42,920 bases of DNA from Planctomycetota bacterium (lineage in GTDB: Bacteria > Planctomycetota > Phycisphaerae > UBA1845). Shown in pieces: positions 16,663 through 25,227 of this stretch (the stretch's first letter is position 1; the number at the start of each line of letters is the position of its first letter). The stretch spans positions 1 to 42,920 of the forward strand of contig JAUWWQ010000036.1 of assembly GCA_030616775.1 (NCBI GenBank). Direction: 5' to 3'. A program made the translations under genes and the position numbers. The notes under the pieces were generated by a model. That model saw only the letters and a program-made list of their open reading frames with translations, searched no databases and was not told where the DNA came from.

Positions 16663-18071
16663 GGGTCCCCGAACCGAGTCTGCAGGTCGCTGACTACGCG
16701 ATCCAGTTCCATAGCCCGCGATCCTTTGATCCATACCGTGTCACCGGGCGCTAAAATCTTCGTAAGAGCGTCACTGGCAGCTTCCGCATCCGCACATAAC
16801 ACCACACGAGTGCGTTGGTGACAACCGTCGATTAGCCGAAGAGCATCCGCCATTGCCGCCCCGACCGCTACCAGGATTTCGATACCGGCTTTAAGCACTG
16901 CGCCGACCGTTCGACGATGCAGCGATGCGCTTTGGGGCCCCAGCTCGAGCATGTCACCCATAACCAGAACACGCCGACCGGACGCACCTTGTCGCAACGT
17001 CTCCACCACTGCGGCCATACTGGCCGGATTGGCGTTGTACGCATCGTCGACCACGGTAAACCCGCCAATCTGCAAACGCCGCGTCCTCCCCTCCGGCGGC
17101 ATAAATGACCGGAGCCGCTCGACGATCACCTTGGCAGCCACGCCGAACCAACGGGCCACGGCGAATGCGCCTGCGGCGTTGACCGCGTGGTGCACACCGG
17201 GCACAGCTAGTTCAATGCGATAACGACCGTCAAGCTCGAACGTCGTGCTGCGGATGTCGCCGTGCACGCCGGTGACGCGCAGATCGGCGCTCGAATCGGT
17301 CCCGACGGTCGATAACCTTGCCCGTTGGGCGGCGGCCAAATGAGGTTTTATCTCCGGTCGGTCGACGTTGACAACGGCCAGACCGTCTGGCCGTACATGA
17401 CGCAGCAATGACACCTTCTCTGCCGCCACTCCGTCAATGCTGCCCAATCCCTCTAAATGCGCCTCCCCGATTGACGTAATCACGGCTAGGTTGGGCGATG
17501 CAATCGCCGACAGGGCTTCAACCTCGCCGGGTGCGTTGCTGCCGATCTCGACGATCAAGTAGCGGTCGTCCGGATCGGCCAACAGCAACGTCAGTGGCAC
17601 GCCAATGTGATTGTTGAAGCTTCCAGGCGCCGCCCGACCCTTGAATGAACCGGATAACACGTGATCGATCATGCACTTGGTGGTAGTTTTGCCGTTGCTG
17701 CCTGTAATGGCCACGACAACCGTCGCGTCCTGCACGACATGGCACCGATAATGCGCCGCCAATCGGGTGAGCGCTTCCACCGTATCCCCAACGACAAGAC
17801 AGGGCATTGCAGGCAGTGCATCGCCCACCTCGCCGGCACCACCCTCAACGAACCGATCACGATTACAGACACATGCGGCGGCGCCTTTGGAAGCCGCCTC
17901 AGCGATGAACCGATGGCCGTCAAACCGTTCGCCCACGATCGCGAAAAACAGGTCCCCCGGTTGCACCCGGCGCGAGTCCGTGGTCACCCGCTGGATCCGG
18001 ACGCCACCGCCGCCCAGCTTGTCTGCCGCGCCCACGGCTGATGCCACATCACTCAGCGCCATGGGGATCAT
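16602..18071 (-). CDS. murF: UDP-MurNAc-tripeptide--D-alanyl-D-alanine ligase
   Basis: The 489-residue Mur ligase adds D-Ala-D-Ala. It shows TTDSRRVQPGDLFFAI in the N-terminal domain, P-loop AITGSNGKTTTK (around 121-132), GSFNNHIGVPLTLL, EIGSNAPGEV, and VVDDAYNANPASM and VMGDMLELG in the last domain. ATG 18071 overlaps the murE stop as ATGA. The last 19 residues, EPQALACADFASSKPSRRL, are encoded wholly by the palindromic repeats downstream; the ancestral protein probably ended near GDP. This tail is unlike any MurF end I know. Confidence 0.96.
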   Translation of the reverse strand: MIPMALSDVASAVGAADKLGGGGVRIQRVTTDSRRVQPGDLFFAIVGERFDGHRFIAEAASKGAAACVCNRDRFVEGGAGEVGDALPAMPCLVVGDTVEALTRLAAHYRCHVVQDATVVVAITGSNGKTTTKCMIDHVLSGSFKGRAAPGSFNNHIGVPLTLLLADPDDRYLIVEIGSNAPGEVEALSAIASPNLAVITSIGEAHLEGLGSIDGVAAEKVSLLRHVRPDGLAVVNVDRPEIKPHLAAAQRARLSTVGTDSSADLRVTGVHGDIRSTTFELDGRYRIELAVPGVHHAVNAAGAFAVARWFGVAAKVIVERLRSFMPPEGRTRRLQIGGFTVVDDAYNANPASMAAVVETLRQGASGRRVLVMGDMLELGPQSASLHRRTVGAVLKAGIEILVAVGAAMADALRLIDGCHQRTRVVLCADAEAASDALTKILAPGDTVWIKGSRAMELDRVVSDLQTRFGDPEPQALACADFASSKPSRRL

Positions 18072-19603
18072 GCAACCTCCTCCGCCACAGCCGACGCGTT
18101 CAAACACTCCCGTGCCACCTCCATGTCATCAAACGGCAGCATCGTATCACCTACCAGTTGGTAAGTTTCATGACCCTTTCCGGCGATCAACACCGTATCG
18201 CCGGGCCGGGCTTCGCCGATCGCCGTTTGGATTGCGCGCCGCCGGTCGACCTGGACCTCGACTCGACAGGCCGGCGACGAGCCGAATCCGGGCAGAATGT
18301 CGTCAATGATGCGCTGGGGATCTTCCCTGCGCGGGTTATCGCTGGTCACGTATGCGACTTCCGCGAATCGACCTACCACCGCCGCCATCCGCGGGCGTTT
18401 GCTCCGATCGCGATCGCCTCCGCAGCCAAAGACGCAGATGAGCCTTTCGCGGGCAAGTGACCGAAGCACGGGTAGCACGCTTGACAGGGCCGCGTCCGTG
18501 TGGGCGTAGTCAACGAGAACCGAAAATGGGCAACCCTGCCGCTGGGCCCGCTGCAAGCGCCCGGGCACGCCGAGAACTCTCTCCAACCCGGCGACGATCG
18601 CGTCAGGATTTATGCCGAGGGCCACGGCGGTCGCTGCGGCTGCCAGCGCATTGAGCACGTTGTGGCGTCCCAAGAGCGAAAGGTGTACAGCCGTCTCGAA
18701 CGAGCGGCCTCTCAGGGCAATGTCGGTTCCGCTCACGGTCATGGCCCCAATGCGCGCGGTCATGTCAACGCCCGGCGAATCCAGACCGTATGACGTGACC
18801 GGAATATCCAGGCTCTTAATAAGCGACTCACCCATTGGATCGTCACGGTTGACAACCGCAACTGCGTCGGCGTCAAGCAGCTCAAACAGACGGCGCTTCG
18901 CCGCAGCATAGGATTCCATTGTCTCGTGATAATCGAGATGGTCGCCGGATAGATTCGTGAAAACACCAGCCTTGAGGAGAAGTCCATCGCAGCGCCGTTG
19001 ATCCAACGCGTGGGACGAAATCTCCACAACTCCGTAAGTTGCACCAGCATCACGGGCCGCAGCCAGGTGTCGACATAGAGCAAGTGGTCCCGGCGTCGTT
19101 AACGGCGCCGGCAGGCGCTCGTATACCAGGTCGTACTCGATGGTGCCGATCAGCGCCGTGGCTTGGCCTGCTGCCTGCAGGATCGAACGTAACAGCCAAG
19201 CGACGGTTGTCTTACCATTCGTACCCGTCACGCCGATCAATTGCAGACCATGTTCCGACTCACCCCGCAAGCCGTAGTAAGCAGAGGCCAGTCTCGCCAA
19301 GGCCTCGCGCGTATCGCGCACAAGTACGCGGGCGGTATCCCCGACGACTGGAACCTCACGCTCCACTACAGCCACGGTCGCTCGCCCAGCAGAAGCCGTC
19401 TCAACGAAATCGTGACCATCGCGTCTCGTCCCACGGATGGCCACGAAGCAATCCCCCGGCTCTACGCTTCGCGAGTCGTCGGTCAGCCGGGTGATTTTGA
19501 CATTCGGGACCACCGCACGCCCGGTTGGCGTGATACCGGCACGAGCGAACAATTCCGGCAACGTCCAGTGGCGATAGTCTGCGGATCGATCAGGCATACT
19601 CAT
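18068..19603 (-). CDS. murE: UDP-MurNAc-tripeptide synthetase (meso-diaminopimelate type)
   Basis: The 511-residue Mur ligase adds the third stem residue. Visible are DDSRSVEPGDCFVAI, P-loop VTGTNGKTT (125-133), EISSHALDQRR, TNLSGDHLDYH, VDYAHTDAAL, FGCGGDRDRSKRP and SDNPRREDP (421-429). The DNPR motif is the known marker of meso-diaminopimelate-specific MurE, which predicts the cell-wall type of this organism. Two ATGs (19603 and 19597) are possible; an AGGATG sequence lies just before the second. It is followed by murF with a 4-base overlap. Confidence 0.96.
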   Translation of the reverse strand: MSMPDRSADYRHWTLPELFARAGITPTGRAVVPNVKITRLTDDSRSVEPGDCFVAIRGTRRDGHDFVETASAGRATVAVVEREVPVVGDTARVLVRDTREALARLASAYYGLRGESEHGLQLIGVTGTNGKTTVAWLLRSILQAAGQATALIGTIEYDLVYERLPAPLTTPGPLALCRHLAAARDAGATYGVVEISSHALDQRRCDGLLLKAGVFTNLSGDHLDYHETMESYAAAKRRLFELLDADAVAVVNRDDPMGESLIKSLDIPVTSYGLDSPGVDMTARIGAMTVSGTDIALRGRSFETAVHLSLLGRHNVLNALAAAATAVALGINPDAIVAGLERVLGVPGRLQRAQRQGCPFSVLVDYAHTDAALSSVLPVLRSLARERLICVFGCGGDRDRSKRPRMAAVVGRFAEVAYVTSDNPRREDPQRIIDDILPGFGSSPACRVEVQVDRRRAIQTAIGEARPGDTVLIAGKGHETYQLVGDTMLPFDDMEVARECLNASAVAEEVA

Positions 19604-19712
19604 CCTGGGAGCCGGATTCTAGCCGACATTGCCGGTATGTCATCTCACCACACCGACGCCGTGTGCTCGAACCCGTGACACATATCCTGCCGCACTGTGA
19701 AATCCGAAAACA

Positions 19713-21458
19713 TCACAGGCTGGCAAGGCCGGACTTCGCCTTGGGCGGCACTTCGAGATAGGCCAGCGTCCGCTTGATAATCTCCCCCACTACGGGTGCC
19801 GCCACTGCCGCACCATAGTAGCCGATCTGCGGGTTCGGCCGGCGAACCATCACCAGCACCAGTATCTGTGGATCGGCGACCGGGGCTGCCCCGACAAACA
19901 CGCTAAGGTACGCACCGGGTTCGTAACCGCCTCGATCGCTATACACCAGTCTGGCGGTGCCGGTCTTGCCGAGGACCTGGTACGGTCCGGTGGCGGCGCG
20001 GCGTCCGCTACCGTTTTCGACGACGGAAACAAGCAGATCTTGGGCCACGTACCGGGCCACCTGCGACGAGACCACGCGCCTGACGATCCGGGGACTGTCC
20101 AACGACCGGATCACCTCACCGCGGGATCCCAGCAGCTCTCTCACCAGTCGCGGCCTCATCAGAATGCCGTCGTTGACAATCGCAGCAAAGGCGTTGATGA
20201 GCTGCAACGGTGTGACCAGCACCTCATATCCCATTGCCACCGAGGTCGGGGAGTAGCTCGTCCAACGGTGCAGCGGGTAGACCACACCGGAGCTTTCTCC
20301 CGGACAGTCAATGCCGGTGCGCTCACCTAAGCCGAACCGGCGGAGGGTGTCGTGCAACACCTCGTTGCCCATCCGCTCGGCGATGATGCCCATCCCGATG
20401 TTGCTGCTGCGGGTGATGATGCCTCGAATATCCAGCAGCCCCTGCGGCGATGTATCCTTCACCAGCCGCCGCCCGAAGCGATGGGACCCCATGTGACAGT
20501 CAATCCTCTCCGTCGTCGACACGAAGCCGTCTTCCAGCGCCCGGCATGTGATGATCGGTTTGAACGAGCTGCCGGGTTCGACCGGATCGGTCACCGCCCG
20601 GTTGCGACGCGCGGCAGCGGACTCCGCGGTCACAGGCTCATTGGGATCGAACGTAGGCACACACACCATGGCAAGGACCGAGCCGTCTTTCGGTGACATG
20701 ACGATGGCAGAGCCGCCCTCGGCCTCGAACCTTCTGACACCGGCCGCCAGGGCCTCTTCCGCAATCAGTTGGATCTCGGCGTCGATCGTCAGGACCAGAT
20801 GCCCGCCATCAACAGGTGACACGGGCAACTGTCCCAATCGCCCGAGGGCCCGGCGCCGGGCATCGCGGATCATGGTGCGTTGTCCGCTTCGACCGCGCAG
20901 ATGGGCATCGTACGCAAGCTCAATACCTTCCATACCGTGACCGTCGCGACCGACCCATCCAAGCACGTGGGCCATGGTTTCAGCATGCGGATAGCTGCGC
21001 CGGGCCCGCTCCGCCAGGCCCACGGCGGCGTTTCCCATCGATCGAACCGCCTCGGCAGTGACCGCGTCCACGCCCGGGGCGATCAACACAAAACGCGAGT
21101 TTGCTCCGCGACGTATTCGGTCTGCAACAGCGCGAGCGGGGAGATTGACGCGCGGGGCCAGTTCAGCCGCCAGCCTCTCGACGTCGTCCACCAGGGCGGG
21201 ATCCACAAACACGTCTGGTACCTGACGATCGAGGGCGACAACCCGGCCGCGGGTGTCGAAGATCATGCCCCGCCGGGCGGGGATCACCGACCGGCCCTGC
21301 TGCTGTTTGCTGGCAATGGCAACAAGACGGGGCCTCAGCGTCGTGTTGATATACGCCAGGCGTGCGGCCAGCGCCGCCAGCAGCACAATGATACCGACCA
21401 ACAACACCGCACCCGATCGTCGTTGCACTCGATCCAGGGGCACGGTCTGAAAAGACAT
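19713..21458 (-). CDS. ftsI: Septal peptidoglycan transpeptidase FtsI (class B PBP)
   Basis: The 581-residue protein has an N-terminal membrane anchor (about 17-37), a pedestal/dimerisation domain with ARRGMIFDTRGRVVA and HVLGWVGRDGHGMEGIE, and a penicillin-binding transpeptidase domain. The latter has active-site S297-x-x-K300 (EPGSSFK), SSN (351-353) and KTG (498-500, GKTGTA). It cross-links septal murein with FtsW. No PASTA domains are seen. ATG 21458 has AAGGTG about 8 bases upstream; the longer frame to 21566 lies over ftsL. It begins 13 bases after the ftsL stop. Confidence 0.94.
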   Translation of the reverse strand: MSFQTVPLDRVQRRSGAVLLVGIIVLLAALAARLAYINTTLRPRLVAIASKQQQGRSVIPARRGMIFDTRGRVVALDRQVPDVFVDPALVDDVERLAAELAPRVNLPARAVADRIRRGANSRFVLIAPGVDAVTAEAVRSMGNAAVGLAERARRSYPHAETMAHVLGWVGRDGHGMEGIELAYDAHLRGRSGQRTMIRDARRRALGRLGQLPVSPVDGGHLVLTIDAEIQLIAEEALAAGVRRFEAEGGSAIVMSPKDGSVLAMVCVPTFDPNEPVTAESAAARRNRAVTDPVEPGSSFKPIITCRALEDGFVSTTERIDCHMGSHRFGRRLVKDTSPQGLLDIRGIITRSSNIGMGIIAERMGNEVLHDTLRRFGLGERTGIDCPGESSGVVYPLHRWTSYSPTSVAMGYEVLVTPLQLINAFAAIVNDGILMRPRLVRELLGSRGEVIRSLDSPRIVRRVVSSQVARYVAQDLLVSVVENGSGRRAATGPYQVLGKTGTARLVYSDRGGYEPGAYLSVFVGAAPVADPQILVLVMVRRPNPQIGYYGAAVAAPVVGEIIKRTLAYLEVPPKAKSGLASL

Positions 21459-21471
21459 CGTTGTGTCACCT

Positions 21472-21759
21472 TCATGGTCGGTCGGAGGCGAGTCGCGCTG
21501 CCGGCGGCGACTCGATCTCTGCCGCCGGTGCCGCCAGATCGGTCGGCAACGACACCACCCGATCACGCAGGCGCTGTGGAGTCTTCAGTCGGGCCGTCCG
21601 CGTTTGCAGTACCCACAACTCACGCCGTAGCTGGATCCAATCGGATTCCAATGCCACAATCCTGGCAGCACAGCGCGTCCGCTCGGCACGAAGATGAACG
21701 ACGACCAGTGCAATCACCGTAAGAGCGGCGATCAAGAAGCCAACGCGACCGACGTTCAA
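21472..21759 (-). CDS. ftsL: FtsL-like division protein
   Basis: This is a 95-residue bitopic protein: a short start, one membrane segment (about 6-23), then a heptad-like coiled coil (ARIVALESDWIQLRRELWVL) and a TPQRLRDRV motif. In FtsL proteins such a motif (often SPxRLE) ends the coiled coil. The C-terminal tail is proline/alanine-rich. FtsL links FtsQ to FtsWI at the septum. Sequence identity in this family is low, so location directly before ftsI is the main support. The start overlaps the stop of the LysM gene by 4 bases (ATGA). Confidence 0.75.
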   Translation of the reverse strand: MNVGRVGFLIAALTVIALVVVHLRAERTRCAARIVALESDWIQLRRELWVLQTRTARLKTPQRLRDRVVSLPTDLAAPAAEIESPPAARLASDRP

Positions 21760-22871
21760 CGGCCCGCCTCCCCCGTCGGCGTCTGCACCGTTACCGGCAG
21801 CTTGATGCGAACGCCTGGGCGAATCCGGTCCGGGTCGGGGAACTTGTCCTTGTTCAACTCGTGGATCTCCCGCCAGCGGCGCCCGTCCCCGAGTTGCTCA
21901 CGGGCGATGTTGATGTAGCGATCGTTCTCCTTGATTTGATACCACCGAAATGCGGCGCCGTCCGATTGGGTGGTCTTGACACGATCGCGCCCCGGCACCG
22001 GCCTAGACACGTTGGAGTCACGCCCGGCACGGGAGCGAAGATCGAACCCGGTGATGACCGGCAACGTCAACTCAAGCCCCACGCTCAGCAGGTCGGGACT
22101 GGAAAGCACGTTGCCATTGGCGTCAAAGACAGCGTTGATGACCATTGGGGACCGACTGCCGTAATGGGCGGCTGCGATCTTGGAGAGTGTATCCCCGGCG
22201 ACAACGGTATGGCCTACCGGTCGCGTCCGGGCCGGGGTCGGCGCGGTTGGTGACCTTCCCGCAGGTGCTAGCGGCGGGCGCCGGGTTCGTCCGGTCGCTG
22301 TCCCGTCGCTTGGGTGTTGACCGGCACTGCGTCTCGATTCTTCGTTTGCGGCATTGCGCATGCTGCGGGCGTCGAGATACTCCTGAAGGATGCGCTGCTG
22401 CTGGGCCTGCTCACGCGAAGGCACCGCCAGCGCAGGGCCGCCTGTAGCCTCGCTCACCGCCGCCAGGGCGGATTCGTCGGGGCCTGTCTTCTCTTCCAGG
22501 GATGCTCCTCCACCGCCGCCTGGCGGCGCGGCGTCAGAAGGCAGCACGACCTCTGCGCCACTGCTCGCCAATCCGGTAGGCGTGCTGCCGGCAACACCGC
22601 GGCCAACACGAACCGGGTTCGAGCGATAGGCTAAGGAATCGGCATGAGGCCGCGCGGACCGCGTGTCGAGACCCTGGGCAACCGGTGGCTGCTTGGTTGT
22701 CGTTCGTGCATCGCGTGTCCAAGCGGTGGGTCCCGTGTTTACCGTCCCGTCAACGACGTAGGGGAGGGGTACCAGGGGAGGCTCTTGCCGACCTCTATTG
22801 GCCAGAATGATTGCGAAGCAAATGATAAAAGCGAGTCCGGCGAGCAACCCGACCTTTGTTTCCCTGCCCAT
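21756..22871 (-). CDS. Membrane-anchored double LysM protein in the division cluster
   Basis: The product has 371 residues: a membrane anchor at about 7-24, a long low-complexity proline/alanine/arginine-rich linker (30-215), and two LysM domains. LysM1 is about 221-271 (HTVVAGDTLSKIAAAHYG, ending LTLPV). LysM2 is about 309-359 (RWYQIKENDRYINIAREQLG, with WREIHELNKDKFPDPDRIRPG). LysM binds N-acetylglucosamine in glycan strands, so the protein probably spans from membrane to murein. It sits between rsmH and ftsL and overlaps ftsL translationally, which argues for a division or septal-wall role. No enzymatic domain is seen. Confidence 0.85.
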   Translation of the reverse strand: MGRETKVGLLAGLAFIICFAIILANRGRQEPPLVPLPYVVDGTVNTGPTAWTRDARTTTKQPPVAQGLDTRSARPHADSLAYRSNPVRVGRGVAGSTPTGLASSGAEVVLPSDAAPPGGGGGASLEEKTGPDESALAAVSEATGGPALAVPSREQAQQQRILQEYLDARSMRNAANEESRRSAGQHPSDGTATGRTRRPPLAPAGRSPTAPTPARTRPVGHTVVAGDTLSKIAAAHYGSRSPMVINAVFDANGNVLSSPDLLSVGLELTLPVITGFDLRSRAGRDSNVSRPVPGRDRVKTTQSDGAAFRWYQIKENDRYINIAREQLGDGRRWREIHELNKDKFPDPDRIRPGVRIKLPVTVQTPTGEAGR

Positions 22872-22933
22872 ATCGCCGCAGTCTCCCCGTTATCCGGGTC
22901 ACGGAGCTACCGTGCACCAGACCGATGCTTGCC

Positions 22934-23848
22934 TCATTCAGGAAGCCGAATTGCGACCCGAAGCTTGGCGCTGCGGGAACGGGGATTCGCCCGACGCTCC
23001 TCGGCATCAGCAACCACCGGTCTTTGGGTCACAATCCGATAGACTCCTTCTTTCTTTCGGCCTCGAAAGTCGGTTTTGACCGGCTTATCTTCGACGCTAT
23101 GAAACGCAATCACGCCAATCCGGCCTTCTGGCCTTAGTACCCCAGGCGCCGCATCCAGCAGAGCTTCCAGGCAGCCGATCTCGTCATTGACGGCAATGCG
23201 CAGAGCAAGAAAGGTCCGCGTCGCAGGGTGGATCTTGGTCCGGCGCGAGCTCGGATCCACCCCGAGAGCGTTGGAAATAATCCTTGCCAACTGACCAGTC
23301 GTGGTGATGCGCTTCTCGCGCCTGGCTTCACAAATCCGCTTAGCGATTCTTCGGGCGGCCCGCTCCTGCGCGTTGTAGTAAAGAAGGTCGCCGAGTTTCC
23401 GCTCCTTGAGCCGGTTGACCAGGTCCGCCGCCGTGGTCGTTAGCCGCGGATCCATCCGCATATCAAGCGCCCCATCGCGCTGGAACGAGAATCCTCGAGC
23501 AGCGTCGTCCAATTGCGTGGAGCTAACGCCCAGATCCGCGAACAACACATCGACCTGGGCAACACCGACGGACTCGAGGACCGAAGGAAGCTCCGCAAAG
23601 TTCGCGTGCACAAGCTCAATCCGGCACGTCGCTCCCGACAGTGTCCGTCGGGCGACCGCCAGATTGGCCGGGTCGACGTCGAGGCCGATGAGCGTGCCTT
23701 CCGGACCAAGCGATTCGGCGAATAAGCGTGCATGCCCGCCAACCCCCACTGTGGCGTCCAGCACGGTCTCGCCCGCCCGGACAGCAAGTAACTCACACAC
23801 CTCGCGGGTCAACACGGGAGTGTGACCGACCGGCTTATTCACCACCAC
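22934..23848 (-). CDS. rsmH: 16S rRNA (cytosine(1402)-N4)-methyltransferase
   Basis: The SAM-dependent enzyme methylates C1402 in the decoding centre. It has NKPVGHTPVLTREV, the SAM motif DATVGVGGHA, LIGLDVDP, FADLGVSSTQLD, GFSFQRDGALDMRMDP, then IAFHSVEDKPVK and ANPRSRSAKLRVA at the end. The start is unclear: three consecutive GTG codons (23848, 23845, 23842) precede NKPV, and choosing them gives about 302-304 residues, normal for RsmH. Upstream ATGs at 23953 and 23971 would overlap the small gene before it and have no ribosome site. Confidence 0.93.
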   Translation of the reverse strand: MVVNKPVGHTPVLTREVCELLAVRAGETVLDATVGVGGHARLFAESLGPEGTLIGLDVDPANLAVARRTLSGATCRIELVHANFAELPSVLESVGVAQVDVLFADLGVSSTQLDDAARGFSFQRDGALDMRMDPRLTTTAADLVNRLKERKLGDLLYYNAQERAARRIAKRICEARREKRITTTGQLARIISNALGVDPSSRRTKIHPATRTFLALRIAVNDEIGCLEALLDAAPGVLRPEGRIGVIAFHSVEDKPVKTDFRGRKKEGVYRIVTQRPVVADAEERRANPRSRSAKLRVAIRLPE

Positions 23849-23882
23849 AGGGATCCGACACAAGCCAAAATCAGGGGGGGCG

Positions 23883-24125
23883 TCAACCCTCCTTGGCGAC
23901 AAACTCACCCCCAGTGCGGTCGAGCACGCCAGCCGCAGTACCTCGTGCGACATACCCGGAGAGTCGGACATGGCTGCAACAATCGTACATGGCGTGCAGC
24001 CGATGAACCCGGGCCTCCAACTCCGCGATGTCACGCAGATTCGGAAGGCCAGTTCGCCCAACCGGCCCGTACGGCTGCAGTCGCCTTTGAATACGCCAAA
24101 CCAAGCGATTGGCGCTGCCTGCCAT
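23883..24125 (-). CDS. Unrecognised 80-aa protein between mraZ and rsmH
   Basis: ATG 24125 has a textbook AAGGAGG ribosome site 8 bases upstream (24134-24140), the strongest in the cluster. The product begins MAGSANRLVWRIQRRLQPYG, has a charged helix (LPNLRDIAELEARVHRLHAM), a CC pair (YDCC) and a soluble end with DRTGGEFVAKEG. It is basic and carries no membrane segment. I do not recognise a family. Tandem position after mraZ and 35-41 bases before the rsmH start suggests co-transcription. The helix with regularly spaced leucines could form a coiled coil. Confidence 0.6.
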   Translation of the reverse strand: MAGSANRLVWRIQRRLQPYGPVGRTGLPNLRDIAELEARVHRLHAMYDCCSHVRLSGYVARGTAAGVLDRTGGEFVAKEG

Positions 24126-24203
24126 GCCAGCAACCTCCTTCGTGCCCACCGCAGGCTGTGGCGAGGCGATTCCCTTCACTTCTACCGCCGCAGCACTGTC
24201 TAC

Positions 24204-24407
24204 TCAATCCAGCCGGGATTGCTCGCAGCAATCCTCCCTCAAAGGCGCGCAAACCTCCTCTTTCTGCAAGGTTGCACGTGGTTCCGCGCCGTTATCGTCA
24301 AGGCAGTCTTCCAGCCGCGCCTGGTTCGGACTGCCCACCGCAACTTCCCCTTCCCCGGCGGTCTTAATCTCCACTCGCTGCGACAACCGGCTCCGTCCGG
24401 TCCGCAA
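24204..24407 (-). CDS. Doubtful short ORF after mraZ
   Basis: A 67-residue frame with a TTG start (24407) lies in the gap between mraZ and the 80-aa gene. It has coding-like third-position GC, and a GGTAGG sequence stands before the start. The product is acidic (AGEGEVAVGSPNQARLEDCL, ending EDCCEQSRLD) and matches nothing I know. It may be a real small gene or untranslated leader sequence. Confidence 0.25.
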   Translation of the reverse strand: MRTGRSRLSQRVEIKTAGEGEVAVGSPNQARLEDCLDDNGAEPRATLQKEEVCAPLREDCCEQSRLD

Positions 24408-24429
24408 CGACCTACCGCCCGTGCTCCCG

Positions 24430-24894
24430 CTACTCTGCGGGTCTCATCCGCAGAAAGCCCTGCCAATCAGGCCAGTCATCCCCCTCCCAGTCGATTACCA
24501 TGGATCGTTCCAGATCCACCCGGTTCCATACGTCGATCCGATACTTCTGGCCGACAAGGAACACCTCTTCACCGAGCCTGGCCTTCTTCCGAAGCCGGTC
24601 GGGCAAGACGATCCGCCCTTGCTTGTCCATGTCCACGTAAGAGGCGAGGCTGTAGAACTGGAGCTCAAAGCGGCGGGATTCGGGGCCCGGTATGAACTCC
24701 GTTTCAATCCGGGCCACGAGCTCCTCAAACCCTCGGTTGGTGAAAATTGACAGCGTCCCGCGGAACTCGCCAAGCGTAACGTACAATCCCTCGCCGTCCC
24801 GCTCCGGATCGATCGCAGATCGCAACTGCGAAGGAAGCTGAATGCGATTCTTAGCATCGATCGTCCGCTCATATTGTCCTGTGAAAATCCGCAT
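24430..24894 (-). CDS. mraZ: Transcriptional regulator / cell-division protein MraZ
   Basis: The 154-residue protein has two AbrB-like MraZ repeats, each with the D/R-rich motif: TIDAKNRIQLPSQLR near the start (about residues 11-25) and YVDMDKQGRIVLPDRLRKKA in the second half. It ends LGEEVFLVGQKYRIDVWNR and a tail. MraZ forms rings, binds repeated TGGG-like boxes and controls its own dcw operon. It is the first gene of the cluster, and the repeats expected for binding are visible just upstream. Confidence 0.95.
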   Translation of the reverse strand: MRIFTGQYERTIDAKNRIQLPSQLRSAIDPERDGEGLYVTLGEFRGTLSIFTNRGFEELVARIETEFIPGPESRRFELQFYSLASYVDMDKQGRIVLPDRLRKKARLGEEVFLVGQKYRIDVWNRVDLERSMVIDWEGDDWPDWQGFLRMRPAE

Positions 24895-24934
24895 GAAGCA
24901 GCTTGCTAGTCAACCCACTTGGTGGGATTGATCG

Positions 24935-24966
24935 ACACAATTTACCACTGCCTGCCACTTAGTCAA
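24935..24966 (-). promoter_or_regulatory. Candidate mraZ promoter with three MraZ-box-like repeats
   Basis: Read on the minus strand, TTGACT (24966-24961) and TAAATT (24944-24939) are 16 bases apart, and a T-run upstream could help the polymerase bind. Within and after the spacer, AGTGG, AGTGG and TGTGT start exactly 10 bases apart (plus-strand blocks 24955-59, 24945-49, 24935-39). Known MraZ operators have three TGG-type repeats with this periodicity. Binding would cover both promoter boxes, as expected for repression. Confidence 0.55.
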
Positions 24967-25227
24967 CAAAAAAACTCTGACAAAATCTACTGGTGGTCTC
25001 AGAAGCATGAGGCCTTCTCTAAGCGCGTCGATATATGGGGGCGGTGCGGCAGGACCATACTACCGCTCGGAGTTGCGGAACCGCCGGCAACTTTTGCGCG
25101 TGTGCGCACTGTCTCCGCCGCCCCGCGTCCCCGCCCGTGGACTGTCTGGAACCGGGCGGCAGACCGCGACCAGGAGATCCATGCCGCCGCGATAGGGATG
25201 GGCCGCCTCGTGTGTGTTCGGGAATTG

